From contig CM057150.1 in assembly GCA_029964075.1 (NCBI GenBank), forward strand, positions 4,441,717 through 4,505,716: a stretch of 64,000 bases of DNA, read 5' to 3'. This document shows positions 46,490 to 57,918 of this stretch, piece after piece (the first letter of the stretch is position 1; the number at the start of each line of letters is the position of its first letter). Source of the DNA: Patiria pectinifera. Its lineage: Eukaryota > Echinodermata > Asteroidea > Valvatida > Asterinidae. The position numbers and the translations under genes were made by a program. The notes beneath the pieces are model-generated. The model was given only the letters and a program-made list of their open reading frames with translations, had not been told where the DNA came from and did no database searches.

Positions 46490-46895
46490 TAAAAATACAT
46501 ACACACTTAGATATTCAATTGAAGCGTGGCCAGTAGAGAGGTGACATAGTGGGTGATGCTCGCCATGATGAAACCTTTTTCAGGAAACAAACCACGTTCG
46601 ACTCGAGCCTTGAGAACGAATTCTGCAAGCAGTTTCTGCCCATCTGTTTTTTCTGTATACATACATCAGTGTATTTGCTGTGAAGTGACCAATGAATTGT
46701 ATTTGTGAACAACATGCAGGGAACAATATTTCAGTGAACACTCTTTCATATGGTCTTCTAGCCACGCAAGCAAGTTACGATTGTGAACTTGTATAGCAGC
46801 ACAACACAATTATAATCGAATCGAACACTTTCGGGGCTGATGTGATCACAAATTTAAGCTACAAAATGCCGGCTGATCCATTTGGATTGCACAGA
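46490..46895. repeat. Dispersed repeat, copy 2, uninterrupted
   Basis: Aligned with 41185-41389 plus 41706-41990. It supplies the empty site for the TA-flanked MITE. It lies immediately 5' (minus-strand sense) of the Penelope-like fragment. Confidence 0.75.
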
Positions 46896-46930
46896 GCTTT
46901 CCGATATATTGTTCATAAACTGTTGCATTT

Positions 46931-47255
46931 ATTGAAGATTGGATCTTTTGCACGGTAAAACATTCAGGAAATTGCGGTACAAACTGGATGGCCTATGATG
47001 TTTTATGATGATATATGCCTAACTTTTTACCGCATTTAGGAAATTAGAACCTGTGTGATAGAGTGAAAATCTCTGAAGTTTGCTTTTGTAAATGATTATA
47101 GCACCATCACATATTTTATTGTTTGCCATCCGATATGTCGGCAGATTTTTAATAAACCCTGCCTATTGACTGCTACGACTTTTACGACTTTTGTGCGTTC
47201 TGCTCGGTAAATTATGACGGATGGGCCCATTAGTCACGCATATGTGCTTGTGTTG
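46931..47255. repeat. Direct repeat R1, copy 2
   Basis: Second copy of 45415-45745. The last 145 bp are almost identical in the two copies, the first half less so. Confidence 0.8.
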
Positions 47256-47362
47256 GAAAGATGACACTCGGGACACTGGAATTATAGGCACAGCTAAAGG
47301 AGCGGCATTTGTTTTTTGGTTTTTTTTTTTCAACTTGGCGTAAGAGATAGGACATCTGGAAT

Positions 47363-47511
47363 ATGTCTTGCAGTACGTATGCTTGTATCGTTATCCTAGT
47401 TGGCAGCTTGTTTATCCTGTATACGGGAAATGGACACCAATTGGGCTCTCTTACAGACCCACACGACCCGGCCTACATCCGGGTACCGGAAAGCCAGCGT
47501 CGCCATTGTGG
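47363..47511 (+). CDS. Candidate first exon with signal peptide
   Basis: ATG at 47363 starts MSCSTYACIVILVGSLFILY, a short N-region followed by a 14-residue hydrophobic core, then TGNGHQ, which fits a secretory signal peptide. The next residues (SLTDPHDPAYIRVPESQRRH) are polar and dibasic-containing, as in a secreted protein or prohormone. A donor, TGTG/GTAGGC (GT at 47512), would end the exon. The unspliced frame runs to 47596, but its tail lies within a foldback MITE, which favours splicing earlier. The frame is a single candidate exon and no family is recognised. Confidence 0.3.
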
Positions 47512-47549
47512 TAGGCAAAGATCGTGTAGCGCCATGCGCGGTATAGGTA

Positions 47550-47825
47550 TTAAGCCATCAGCCTGGGGGTTTGGTCAGTATCAAATCAGGGCATAAATGA
47601 TTATAGTGCACATGCGCAAGGTATACCGCCCTAAAGTGGTTACAAGCATTTTGATGGACATTTTGGGGGAAAAGGTGATAACACCCAAAAAGCTGCCACC
47701 GCCGCAATGCTTTCCCATATTTTCCAACTCTGGAGGTGTATACCTTGCCAAAACTCGCTATCACGATTATTCCCCTCATTTGATACCGGTGGCCAACATT
47801 TTGGACCGAGGCTGATGACCTATAT
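47550..47825. mobile_element. Foldback MITE of about 275 bp
   Basis: CATCAGCCTGGGGGTTTGG and GGTATCAAAT-type blocks on the left pair with their inverses on the right: TTTGATACC near 47780, and GACCGAGGCTGATGA ending about 47818. CAAGGTATAC near 47622 pairs with GTATACCTTG near 47740. There is no coding capacity. Confidence 0.7.
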
Positions 47826-48559
47826 AGTCTGTCCGAGTCAATGGCCCACGTCAAAAAGTCTTGTTGTCTGGGTGATGGATCATCTGGGAAAATCTGGGAG
47901 TGATTTTGTGACGGACTTTACCATCTTTGCATTACAAGATAAGTTATCCCTGGAATTTGTTCAAGTGTGAGGAGGAGTTGTTATTTTATAGCTCAATTGC
48001 ATTCTGCATCGTGTAATCCACTCCACTGGGAGAGTTTTTCCTGTGCATTAAAGCGTAGTAAAGTGATGATACTATTTCCCAGGACACAGGATGAAATATT
48101 GATATCACTGCTGCACTGGCTTTGTGCTCATAAACAAATCTTGCAATGAATGCGATATAGGCCATTATATTGTCAGATGTTACAACTCATGCATAACTTA
48201 ACCTGTACACCGAAGACTGTAAATCGTTGACACTGAGTTGCGAAATATATATAGGCCCACTCCATCCTCTGCAGGGTGATCATCTTTTTCAATTCCCTCT
48301 GGGTATTTTTTTTTCCACATGCAAGAACCTCCGCGGGAATAGTTAACAACAAAATCACTTGTGCGGCTTTTAAATGCAAGAACTCTTGCATTTTATCTGT
48401 CAAGCGGAGTATGCGATTTAAAGCAATGTTATGGCTGTACTTTATCCTGCAAAACCTTCTGCTGGCTTCTAAAAAGTGGGTTAGGCTTTCTCCAATCCCC
48501 AAAGTCTTCTAAAGGATTCGAAGGTTATTACTCTGAGGGTTACTATTAGTACAATACGA
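47826..48559. other. No gene recognised
   Basis: No gene or structured repeat was recognised. Confidence 0.45.
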
Positions 48560-48800
48560 AAGCTGAAACACGGTACACGGTTGTTACGCATTTTGTAACG
48601 TTCACAGTTGTTATGCCGTTTGAGTCGATTCATGAATGTTAGGTTTTATGCGTCTTGTAACGGTGTACTGTTGTTACCTTGTGTAACGGTTTGTGTGATG
48701 TTACGTTTACGCTATCTGTATTTTACACTTCACAGATGTTATGCGTTTTTCGTCTTTTGTTAAGTTTTACGTCTTCTCTATTCACTGCTGTTACATTTGA
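48560..48800. repeat. Degenerate GTTACG-type tandem repeat
   Basis: About six imperfect units of 28-38 bp carry variants of GTTGTTAYGCRTTTTGTAACG. The unit itself is partly palindromic (GTTACG and CGTAAC). Divergence between units is high. Confidence 0.65.
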
Positions 48801-49769
48801 CTCATGTTGATTTTGAGAGATATCTCTACTATGGAATAGCAAAAAAGTGAATAAATCTACCCAATCTTTAACCGTTTGCCTCTATCTGCGTCCTTTTGAC
48901 CCTCTTCAGAGGTGACTTCAGCACCCTCTCTCCAACCAAAAGACCTCACCGACCCCGACCTTGTTTTGGTTCGATAGGTCTGCATTACTAGACGGTAAAA
49001 GCCAATCCCCTGAAGGGGAGAGGAAAGACGTATGTGTAGACCTTCACGTTACGTGTATATTCTTCTACCTTTACGTATTAAGACCCGGATTGCTCTTTTG
49101 CTTTATGTGGCAATTTAGAGGTTATTGCACCGGTGTCCGGAGATTGTATATACATGTTGGGGTGAGATTTGGGTCGAAATGGGATGTCAGGCCGTGAGTG
49201 TCTTATTTTCGGATCCGATTTGGAAAGGTCTGCTTTTTGTTGGTCTGAAAAGAAAACAGGAATATATTTTCAAATGGTTTATGCACCAATAACCGTTTCT
49301 TGATGTCAAAGTTTAGAAATTTCCAAATAAATGACATTAAAGTTCACTCCAGAATATATTTAGTATAGGCCCTTACGTCACATTATACCAACAAGAGAAC
49401 GAACACATTCTAGGGCGTTCATAAAAAATACATAGGCAAAATAGCTTTTCATTTATTGCCATGGTTGGAGCCGACTTCTTCAAAATGATTTTCATGTGAT
49501 ACATTGGTGTTCTTTTTGTTCTTCAAATCATTGCAGACAACATGAAGCGTTCGTCTTTTATTTTACTAGAAACTGATTTTTTTTCGTGAATGGTTCCCTC
49601 TTTTACCCCTAACCTCCTTGGATTTTCAATTCAAGAACTTGTATTATTTTGTCAAGGAAAATCACTTATTTGATAATATCATGTCAAAATTTAGACGTAT
49701 ATGTATTTGTGCCTACGCTGTTCTGAAAATAGAATAATATGGTATCCTCAGAAAAACCTAATCCGCATT
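48801..49769. other. No gene recognised
   Basis: AT-rich, nothing identified. A + frame at 48961-49197 has no recognisable domain. Confidence 0.45.
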
Positions 49770-49940
49770 ATGTCCAGCGTAACCCCTGTGGACCTCGTCA
49801 CTATTAATGACATGGTTTTTGGATCGGCTGAAGACCAGAAATTGATTTCAGACGCGCCGATGGGTGGCGAGGCGCATCCGACTAGAACGAGTCGACCGAA
49901 CCAGCCAAGCGAATCGAGTGGCAACGGAATAATATACTAG
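49770..49940 (+). CDS. Candidate small ORF, unknown
   Basis: ATG at 49770 (A at -3) opens a 56-codon frame ending in TAG. The first half, MSSVTPVDLVTINDMVFG then SAEDQKLISDAP, is mixed; the second half (GGEAHPTRTSRPNQPSESSG) is polar and likely disordered. CpG content is higher than in the flanks. It could be a small gene or an exon read past its donor. No family and no polyadenylation signal were recognised. Confidence 0.25.
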   Translation: MSSVTPVDLVTINDMVFGSAEDQKLISDAPMGGEAHPTRTSRPNQPSESSGNGIIY

Positions 49941-50212
49941 AATGTGATTTCTTCACACCTAGATTGAATCGCATTTATTATCGTCCGGGCAGTGGTTTTG
50001 TGTAGCTGTACCTTTGAATATTGAAGCCCACGAGGAAAGCGTGGAGATTGCGTGTTCACTTTCGAATACTTTTCTGGGTGATCTCGCCTGCATGCGCGGT
50101 TGTTTTGTCTAAATGAACCTTTCACAATCTCCCTTCGGCTTATGCTTTCTGGGACCTAAAGAAAGGAGTTAACCCTTGGAAAAAGTAGTTCACTGTGTCG
50201 GGATTTACTGTG

Positions 50213-50541
50213 ATGATAGTGAAGTACGATCGACTAACAATGATGCTATCGAACGAAGCCAGATTTAAAATGGTTGCAGAATACGTTATAGGAAAGGTAT
50301 GTTATAATTATAGATAGTAATGTTAAAGATGTCTTTATTTATGCAGTTCCTGTCAGGTGATATTGCATGGAATGTGGAAACATCGGCTGCATGTTGTGGT
50401 GTCAAGCAGTTCTTCGTTTTGCTCAACATAACCATGCATATGTTTCTCAGTGGTATTGGCTGTTTAAAAAAAATAGACTGGCACTATTTGATACGCAACA
50501 TTGGGAACATCATGAGTGGCTTGGGATCATTGGGAACCTGA
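50213..50541 (+). CDS. Candidate two-exon small gene, 50-nt intron
   Basis: Exon 1 (50213-50296) encodes 28 residues, MIVKYDRLTMMLSNEAR then FKMVAEYVIGK, and ends AAAG/GTATGT. Exon 2 begins after TCTTTATTTATGCAG (AG at 50345-50346) and continues in phase 0 for 64 codons to a TGA at 50539-50541, including a hydrophobic stretch, QFFVLLNITMHMFLSGIGCL, that could span a membrane. The acceptor is strong and the phases agree. The intron of 50 bases is very short for most animals outside compact genomes, which argues against the model, and another frame (50367-50732, 121 codons) overlaps exon 2. No family is recognised. Confidence 0.22.
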
Positions 50542-50732
50542 CAGGCGTGTGCCCGCACACATTACCATTGTTTTATCTGACTATGTCATGTACATTTACT
50601 GCGGATTGTGCCAAAAAACGGCAACTCCATATGCAACATTGTGTGAAGGTGTGGCCAAAAAGACTGGTGACTGATGTGTTAACAATGCCATGTAATATTA
50701 CCCAAGGCCTACAGGAAACCAGACGCCAATGA

Positions 50733-51925
50733 CGTCTTGTTCCCTGTGTTGCCCCTTGCAATGTAAATGTAGTTTGGCTCTTCATCAGTTTTCACTGACG
50801 TCCTGTAAGAGGAGGAACCTGACTGTTATGCAGTTGTATGTCCACTTGATTTCTGCAGCATTAATAAATTGACCGCTGCTACGCTGTAACCATTACAAAA
50901 CAAAGATCCATGCAGACTCCTTGAACATTTTATCTCGACTACATGAAGCTCTCCCTAAAAGGTTAACGTGATATGAACTGATAACACTACCGTGTAAATA
51001 TATGAAGAGAGAAAAAAATAGGCCACTCTGCTTTGTCTCGGGCGATATAGTCAAGACGGGACGATCGTGAGAGATCATCGATCTGGGTATATCGATCAAA
51101 ATGTCATTTTAATTTTTTTTGGTTTGGCTAGGATAGTGAGAGTATAAGCAGCTTTATGTCAATTTCTTATTTCGTTGTTTAGGAGGGTGTATAAATTGAT
51201 AACAAGGTAATTGTTAGAGTAATTAATGTATTTATTGCTAGGGCTATATTTTGGGGCATTATTGTGCAGCATGTTATATTTGCTTATCGTTGGTTTTGAT
51301 TGAATATAAAAATATCTTTTCACATATTAATATTACGCTATCGTGAAGCTTAAACTCGTTAACATTTTTTCCCCTGAAAAACGTGTATCATTAGTTCAAG
51401 ATTATAATGATTTAATTCTAGAATATCAATATTGGTCCATTATAATTTATCGATTTTTCTCAAAATGTCAATACTGATACGCGTAGATACCATGCAGCAG
51501 ACGTGCGTTATTTTGATAGTTCAAAGCTGACAACATGGCCGCCGGCAACGCAGGCCGGAGAACTGCGTATATAGCAGCAGAGCGTGACCCCTTTTATTCG
51601 ATTCTCTTTTAGTCTCAGGAGCTGATTGTATCGATTCCCGAGATTTGGTTTCAAGCACTAACTTTTGCCCGTGGTTAGCGCGCATGCAGCGCGCGTGGGC
51701 CTTCAATATCGATTCTGCATTCCGAGTCTCTATAAAACATCGATATGTGTTAATTTCGGAACCGGCACCTATTCCGAGGGGACCCGATGTTATTTGGACA
51801 AACCCGTCGTTGGAGAACATAGCTGTCGGGTGTTGGCGTCTCGTACGTGCGTTGTTTCATGTTCACCGAGATTTGCCGTTTTTATATGCATGCATGGTTT
51901 AATGTTTTTCTCACTGCATGTGAAG
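50733..51925. other. No gene; CpG-rich patch 51530-51870
   Basis: 51535 starts a short frame, MAAGNAGRRTAYIAAERDPF, in a good initiation context (CAACATGGCCGCC), ending after 25 codons. Both strands are open from 51521 to 51902. A TATAAA lies near 51733. It may be promoter-proximal DNA, but nothing is decisive. Confidence 0.35.
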
Positions 51926-52185
51926 TACTACATGTGAAGTACTGTATGTGAAGTGTTTATACACATGCGAATCCGCGCAAGGTGGCAGGATTGTGGACAA
52001 TTTATGTGGGGCGCCATTTTTGTATTGCATCCTGAAGGCATATACTGCTTTGATGTCCAAATTGTAGTGTATTTAAACATTATGGGTACCATTTCGATGT
52101 AGGGGCGCCATGTTTGTATTGTACCCTGAAGGCATATCCTGCTTTGATGTTGAATTTTCAGTCGAGGTAATAATGGTACCAATCT
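51926..52185. repeat. Short and 94-bp tandem repeats
   Basis: TGTGAAGTACT-like 15-bp units occur about three times at 51918-51957. A 94-bp unit starting GGGGCGCCAT is then duplicated (52008-52101 and 52102-52185), sharing CTGAAGGCATAT and CTGCTTTGATGT. Confidence 0.75.
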
Positions 52186-52997
52186 TTTCTGATGTGTTTA
52201 TCTCTCTGTCGTCTCGTCGATGTATACACACGTAGAATATCAAATAAGGCTGCGGCATGCAGGCACATTTTATGCTTGATAATTAGGCAGCGAGGGATGT
52301 CTCGATTTCTACAGGCGTTGCTTAATTTCTGTCGCATTCCGTAACGATTAATTTGATTTGATTCGGGGAAAGTACTTTCTCTTCACCTCTGAATAGAACA
52401 TTACTACGGAGATTTTGTATTATGCTTGGTTTGTCTCCCATAAACCCGCCGTTCATAAACGCACTTTCAGTCCGCTGTGTGTCAATGGCGCTATAGAGCC
52501 CTGGGTTTTTGTATTCCTAAATACCTAAGACAGCTTACCCATTCCCATTGGTCAAAAGCTCGTCACGTGGCCGGTCTTAAACGGATGATAAAGGCATGGC
52601 TGGCTGGTTTTAAACACTTTTCAAGTGTCACATGAAAGTTTGACTCCTATGAACTCCGGTACCAGCACCGTTTTATTGGTTGAACGTTCACAATCCTCAC
52701 CTAGGCAAGCGCATGTGCAATACTACCAGTGAGTCAGTATTTTCATAGTCCTAAATGTACACTACACCGGTACATCTGCGTTGGGCGCCACATAACGCAG
52801 TACGCGCGATACGTGCGTCATTCTCCTCTCCATATAAGGAGTTGTTTACCAGAGTGCTTTACCGTTAGAGGGGTATTTTGTTAATCGAATCATTGAAAAT
52901 GTATAATGTTTGACTTGTTTTGACTTTTGACTTGTTTTAACCTTTGGACCAAAAAGTTTTGATTTTTTTTTACCGAAAATATATTTATGATTGGGAA
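52186..52997. other. No gene recognised
   Basis: No gene or structured repeat was recognised. Confidence 0.45.
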
Positions 52998-53112
52998 TAA
53001 GTATGTGCTTGGTCGGTATTAAACACTATTTTTTCGACCAGTGGGAGTCTGGATGCTGACAATTACCCTCGCCCTTAAACATAGCGTTTAATACCTCCCA
53101 AGCACACATTTA
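52998..53112. repeat. Hairpin with 32-bp arms
   Basis: TAAGTATGTGCTTGG then GTATTAAACACTAT (52998-53029) pairs imperfectly with 53081-53112 (GTTTAATACCTCCCAAGCAC and flanks). It is a small foldback element or its remnant. Confidence 0.65.
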
Positions 53113-53174
53113 TGTACATTAAGTTTAAAACTGTTTTGTATGTATGTGGGGGGCCGGGGGGGCTGCATGATATC

Positions 53175-53350
53175 ATAGGCTGATGCTTGAAAACATCGAA
53201 TATTGTGAGATTTGCAGATTTGCAGATGATGTATTGGTTCAAGCACACTTCTCGGTAAAGACACTGGCTGAAGCCGCACGTGATGTGAATAATTATTCAC
53301 ATAAGATGCAACATTTCTACCGTGAGCGGCATTCGATATTATTTTGATAG
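53175..53350 (+). pseudogene. LINE reverse transcriptase fragment
   Basis: The + frame reads EYCEICRFADDVLVQAH and then LAEAARDVNNYSHKMQ. FADDV with a following hydrophobic stretch, and an AAxxVNxYSxKM segment about 15 residues later, match the catalytic motif and next helix of LINE-type reverse transcriptases. An 8-base GATTTGCA duplication precedes the motif. The frame ends at TGA near 53348, and the rest of the element is not recognisable. Confidence 0.5.
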
Positions 53351-54189
53351 CCCACACCATTTCAATGGTTCCCTGCAGACATTATGCAGTAACTTGACTC
53401 GGAGCAATGTAATCATTCTTCTAAAGCCGCTGCTCTTATTCATAAGGACATGCATCCGTAGCAGGTATTTTGGGACGCGCTGAATTGTACAAAAAGGAAC
53501 TGAGAATTAAGTCACGACATAATAGCAGACTTTGCTCCGCACTATTGGTCACATTTCTTAAATTCCTTCGTTATATTGATTTCTATTTTGATGTGATTAT
53601 AGTGCTTGCCTGGTTTGAATATATGGTATCCAGCTTGTGTAGTAGAAGTGTACACGCGCACGTTTGGGAACCTGCGAAGTATTGCTCCTGAAAGACTGTA
53701 TGTATCAACGGAAGGGAGTTTTATGCCATGGCATTTGACTGTTTAAGGCTTGGCTATGCATGCGATGGCATTTACTTGATGGCCCACTCACGCTGATATC
53801 ACTGCTTTCCTCCTTAAATGTCACACTTTTGTGTATTTCCCAGACGTCTGTAATACGACACGTCTTTGAACTCAAAGGCATCTTACGGTCTTGTTCAAAC
53901 ATTCTTAAAAATATTATACAAACGAACAATGCAATCTTGATCAAAACACAAAGTGAGCGAGTGACAGTTTTCGTCTTTTATTCCAAGCTTTTCCCTATAT
54001 TTAGTCTTTCCTGTGACTGCAAAAGCCTGGAGAAAAAGGAAAGCACTTTTCGCGACCCCATTTTTTGAAATAAAAATTGTGTGAAGACATGAAAAGACAC
54101 AAAATTGTGTCTAAAACTGGGGGCAAGTATCGATTTTAATCTGTTATTTTGCGGTTGGGATATGATTCTGCTTCGCTTGAAATTGGAGA
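53351..54189. other. No gene recognised
   Basis: Nothing identified; open frames on both strands here lack domains. Confidence 0.4.
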
Positions 54190-54730
54190 CGAAATGAACC
54201 GTTCGTTACCGTACATTGCCCGCGGCGCCCTGCTCTGTTGTTACTTCGTCTGAGGAAAAAAAAAAGGCCTCTGGAAAAAAAATGGCATTTTCCAAAGTGT
54301 GCAGGAAAAGGGTACGCCGTTGCAGCCTCGGACGATAGCATTGTCCGAAGTGGCGCGAAGATGAGTGAAAAAAAATATGTGTCCGGTTACAGTGGTGCAA
54401 TATTTACCGAGAGCGTGTCGCGTTTAATGCGCGATTGGGTGTCGCAGCCCTTTTGGTCGCAGCGCGAGTGCTCGCGCGCTGACGGGTCCTCGCGATAATG
54501 TTACGCGTGGCCCCGACGGATCTAGTGCCGTTCGCCCTGTGCATTTTGAAAGTTAAAAAGCGGCCCTGCAGTCACGTGACCGCCCCGCATGGAATAGGTT
54601 CTACAGAGGGGCTCCGCCGATTGTTTTGACAAGCTTCGGTGTGAAAATCGCATGCTCGGCCGCGTGCTCATTCTGTCGCGTTCGTCTGGCGCGGCGGCGG
54701 AATGTATATCCCATAACATTGCGGGCGAGA
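54190..54730. promoter_or_regulatory. CpG-dense block
   Basis: Many CpG dinucleotides (for example TCGCGCGCTG, GCGCGGCGGCGG), clearly denser than the flanking AT-rich DNA. This is compatible with a promoter CpG island or an unmethylated gene start. No convincing first exon was found on either strand. Confidence 0.35.
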
Positions 54731-55199
54731 GCTGTTACATATCAAACGACAATGGGAAGTGTTGAATGCAATTATGTTGTCGGGATAGGTTTCGCTGCGC
54801 GGTGAAACGCTGTCACACCCGTTGAACCAATAGCAATTATGTAGCCGCGATTATCTCGTTCATGTGTCGGGCTTTTGGGACAATACGCCGAGGTGTTGGA
54901 ATATATGCCACCGCGCTCGCCATGTTAAAAGGGATCACACGTATAATCCCCCAGTGGTAGCACGTTGATTGGCAATGATGCACAACTGTGGGGAGGAATA
55001 TTATCTTTAGAGTTAGAGTTACATTTAAAACCATATTCTTGGAGGCAGACTAGGAGTAGGCACACGTAGGACTGCTTGCACATGCTTCGAATATTCCCCG
55101 AGTATATTCGAGTCAAACTTGTTTTCCCTTTTTTGTTGGGGAGGAGGGGAGTACTGTTTTACAAATCAAAACCCATGTCAGTAAGATTGGAGGCTTTGC
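54731..55199. other. No gene recognised
   Basis: No gene or structured repeat was recognised. Confidence 0.45.
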
Positions 55200-55502
55200 A
55201 TGGTGGAGATACTAAATAATGAAAGGTTTGCGGAAACACCATTTGCGAATAATTTCTCAACTAAGAGAATGGTTCTGAAAAGAACCAGAGGTATAAGCCC
55301 GACGTTCCGGTCAGTATGCTCTGACCATCCTCACGCTGAGTTCACCGGGTGGCACAACTATCATCAAGAGCTCATTGATGTATTAAATAGTTATCGCGTA
55401 AAGTGCTGTTGCTGCAAGCACCGGGCCTTTACTGTCATGTCTACTATCAACTTCATAAAACATCACAAGAAAGCTTGCGATCAGTCCGCGAATAGAAGGT
55501 GA
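55200..55502 (+). CDS. Candidate BED-like zinc-finger ORF or exon
   Basis: ATG at 55200 opens 100 codons to TGA. The N-terminal 60 residues are mixed and aromatic (GWHNYHQELIDVLNSY at 50-65). Residues 69-93 give C69-x2-C72, then FTVMSTINFIKHHKKAC with H88/H89 and C93, a C-x2-C ... ST-x-NF-xx-H-xxxx-C layout. This resembles BED or C2HC fingers, which bind DNA and occur in hAT transposases and their domesticated relatives. The exon could instead end at AGAAG/GTGACA (GT about 55500). The cysteine cluster CCCC is unusual, and the finger is shorter than typical BED domains, so homology is suggestive only. It is followed 120 bp later by a MITE end. Confidence 0.35.
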   Translation: MVEILNNERFAETPFANNFSTKRMVLKRTRGISPTFRSVCSDHPHAEFTGWHNYHQELIDVLNSYRVKCCCCKHRAFTVMSTINFIKHHKKACDQSANRR

Positions 55503-55623
55503 CACATGACAGGAACGCGACAGCATTTTGACGGACAGCGAACCGCAATTAAGTCAAACTTATCGCGTGGTCTCTTGCGGAACACGTGCGAGTTTCCTTA
55601 TGTCCCAACTAGAAACCACGTTT

Positions 55624-55970
55624 AAAGGTAGTGGACACTATTTGCAAACTTTTAAAAAATGAAACTCAAAATATCTTGAAATATCCGACTTGATTGCAAG
55701 TAAATAACGCAATAGGCATAATGTATCTTGTGGAATCGTTGCGCCTATAGCATGCTGTCATCGAGGAAAGAGGAATTAGCATAATTTCTTCGCGATGGTT
55801 AGGACCAAACCAATATGCGCTTTCAACGAAAACATGTGCTTTGCGCAGAGAAAAATGAAGGAATTTTCACAATTTTCTCAAAAAGTATATCTAATGAACT
55901 CTTGGACCAGCTTTAATAAGCTTTTCATAAGATGGAAAACCTAATATTGATTTAATAAGCTTGTTTTCGT
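55624..55970. mobile_element. TTTAAAGGTAGTGGACACTA-type MITE, one end seen
   Basis: The left terminus TTTAAAGGTAGTGGACACTA is of a type I associate with abundant MITEs of echinoderm and related marine deuterostome genomes (recalled, unchecked). It shares TTTAAAGGTA with MITE B at 35023. The body contains short internal motifs repeated (TTTAATAAGCTT twice). The opposite end was not located, so the right boundary is a guess. Confidence 0.45.
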
Positions 55971-56571
55971 GTTATAATGTGTTCATTTTGTATATTATGA
56001 CCAGCAGCCCCATCACCCATTTTTTTGTTAACTTTTGATGCATAGGCCTATCCGTTTCGGTTTTAGTTGTACTGCGTACTGCCGGAACGTTACGGGGACG
56101 AGGTTGTTTGATCCACTGGTAGTTACTTCGGCTTCCATGACTGAATGATAATTGTGCACTTTGTCCGAGACCTTGACTCAACCTCATGTGTTTCTATTTT
56201 TGATGCACATAGTGACATTATTCATTCCAACAGATCATGCACGTCTTCGCATCCGCCATATCTGTTATCCATGTCTCATGTAATGTGATTTGAACACAGT
56301 TACAAATGAAACGGAAAATTCAAGGCCAGAATGCAAAACGTTGCTCTTTGTCGCAACCCCGCCCCAATAACACCAGAGGCAAACGCGAAACACTCTGAAG
56401 TCTACAGTATTTTCATAACTGATAGTAGATTTCATTTCACCTTGAGGCAAATGAAACCCGTTTGATTGGATTCTGCTCTTCCCTCCAATGCAAAACGATT
56501 CGTTGAAACGTATTGGTTGCAGTAGCCACAAAGTTATCAGGCCAAACGTACGAACCAATGGTTTTGGTTGG
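55971..56571. other. No gene recognised
   Basis: Nothing identified. Confidence 0.45.
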
Positions 56572-56620
56572 GTGGCTAGGACGTCTGTAATTTTAAGCAG
56601 AAACTCGTGGGTTCGAATCC
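56572..56620 (+). pseudogene. tRNA-derived relic with B box
   Basis: GGTTCGAATCC at 56610-56620 is a perfect B box, and GTGGCTAGGACG at 56572-56583 is a decayed A box at tRNA-like distance. Stems cannot be folded convincingly, so this is a SINE or tRNA pseudogene remnant. Confidence 0.4.
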
Positions 56621-57918
56621 TGAAGATACTTTCAATCACAATCTCAGAAAAACACTGAGCATACACAGAAGACAATATGTCAGTGAAGAACAGATCTCAT
56701 ATTTTCAACTTTTGTGGAAATGCCGTAAGTTTGATCGAAATGATCCACGCAAGACCTCAGTATAATAGTAGTCATTATAGAAGGCAGTACCTTTTTTTTC
56801 CAAGAAAAGGCACGGACAGAATTTACTGATCGGTTTTCACTGAATAACACAATACACAATGCTTGCAGTACAGCTGACATGCATAAAGTACACACTTTAG
56901 TTTGTTATTGAGTGCCTTGGAGAGAATTTAAGTTTAATCCAAACTTCGATCCAGGGAATCAGATACATCATCGAGAGGCAGCTGTTCTTTAGAGGGAGCA
57001 TACATTTGCGGAAATTTAAGTAAAACAATCTTGGAGTATCCCAGGGCTAAGAAAATCACAAAGCCACATCCTTGCTCGAATTGTGATTTCGGTTTCTAAA
57101 GTTGAAAGGATCTGCCTGCCTTAAACTGCTGTGAAAAAAAATAACTTGTGACACTGTTTGCAGTGGTAGTGCTGAATCCCCGTTCACGCAGGGGCAATGA
57201 CCGGGAAACGATGGCCGTTGGGAAAACATCACCGAGATACAGGCCAGAGATAGGATAATTCTCTCTCCCTGCCGGGCCCGTGGCGAAGACGGGACATTAT
57301 TGCACTGGACCTCACGGGTCAAGTACGGCTGTATCTAGCCTCGCGTACTATACACAAGCCTGCATATTATTAATTTGTGTAGTGTACGCTTCAGGCTGTC
57401 ATGAACAGAGAGAAGGAAAAAAAACAAGCTGTTCAGGGAGAACAAGTGTCTGTCAAAGCTTGTCGAGTTGGTTTGATTTTTTTTTTTATAAGCACGTCTT
57501 AGCCTTTAATGGCTGTAAGAAAGAAAAATGGCCTGCGACTATATACAAATTGGTATTGAATAATAAGTTTAATTAAAATTGTGTTTCGGATTCGGAGGTA
57601 GATGCTCGAGGTGACAACTCACAAGTGTGTATACGAGGCATAATCGCTTTACCAAAGTGAGTTAAAGGAACTTGAATCACATGTGACATTATTTTGAAAA
57701 TGTTTGAGTGGCGGATGATCACCCTTTGTGCGGGTTTCATTTAGGTCCTTGTGGTTAGGCTTAGAAGACATTTTCGACTGGCTCGTTCTGAAATTAGGTC
57801 TCACTCTTTTCCATCTGCGTTTTGAGACTTAAGGTCACCAGATATCGTACGTCTTTGGGGTTTTACAGATGTAAAAAAAATCAGATTTGTCGAGTATCGA
57901 GGACTGACTTTGAATATA
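56621..57918. other. No gene recognised
   Basis: No gene or structured repeat was recognised. Confidence 0.45.
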
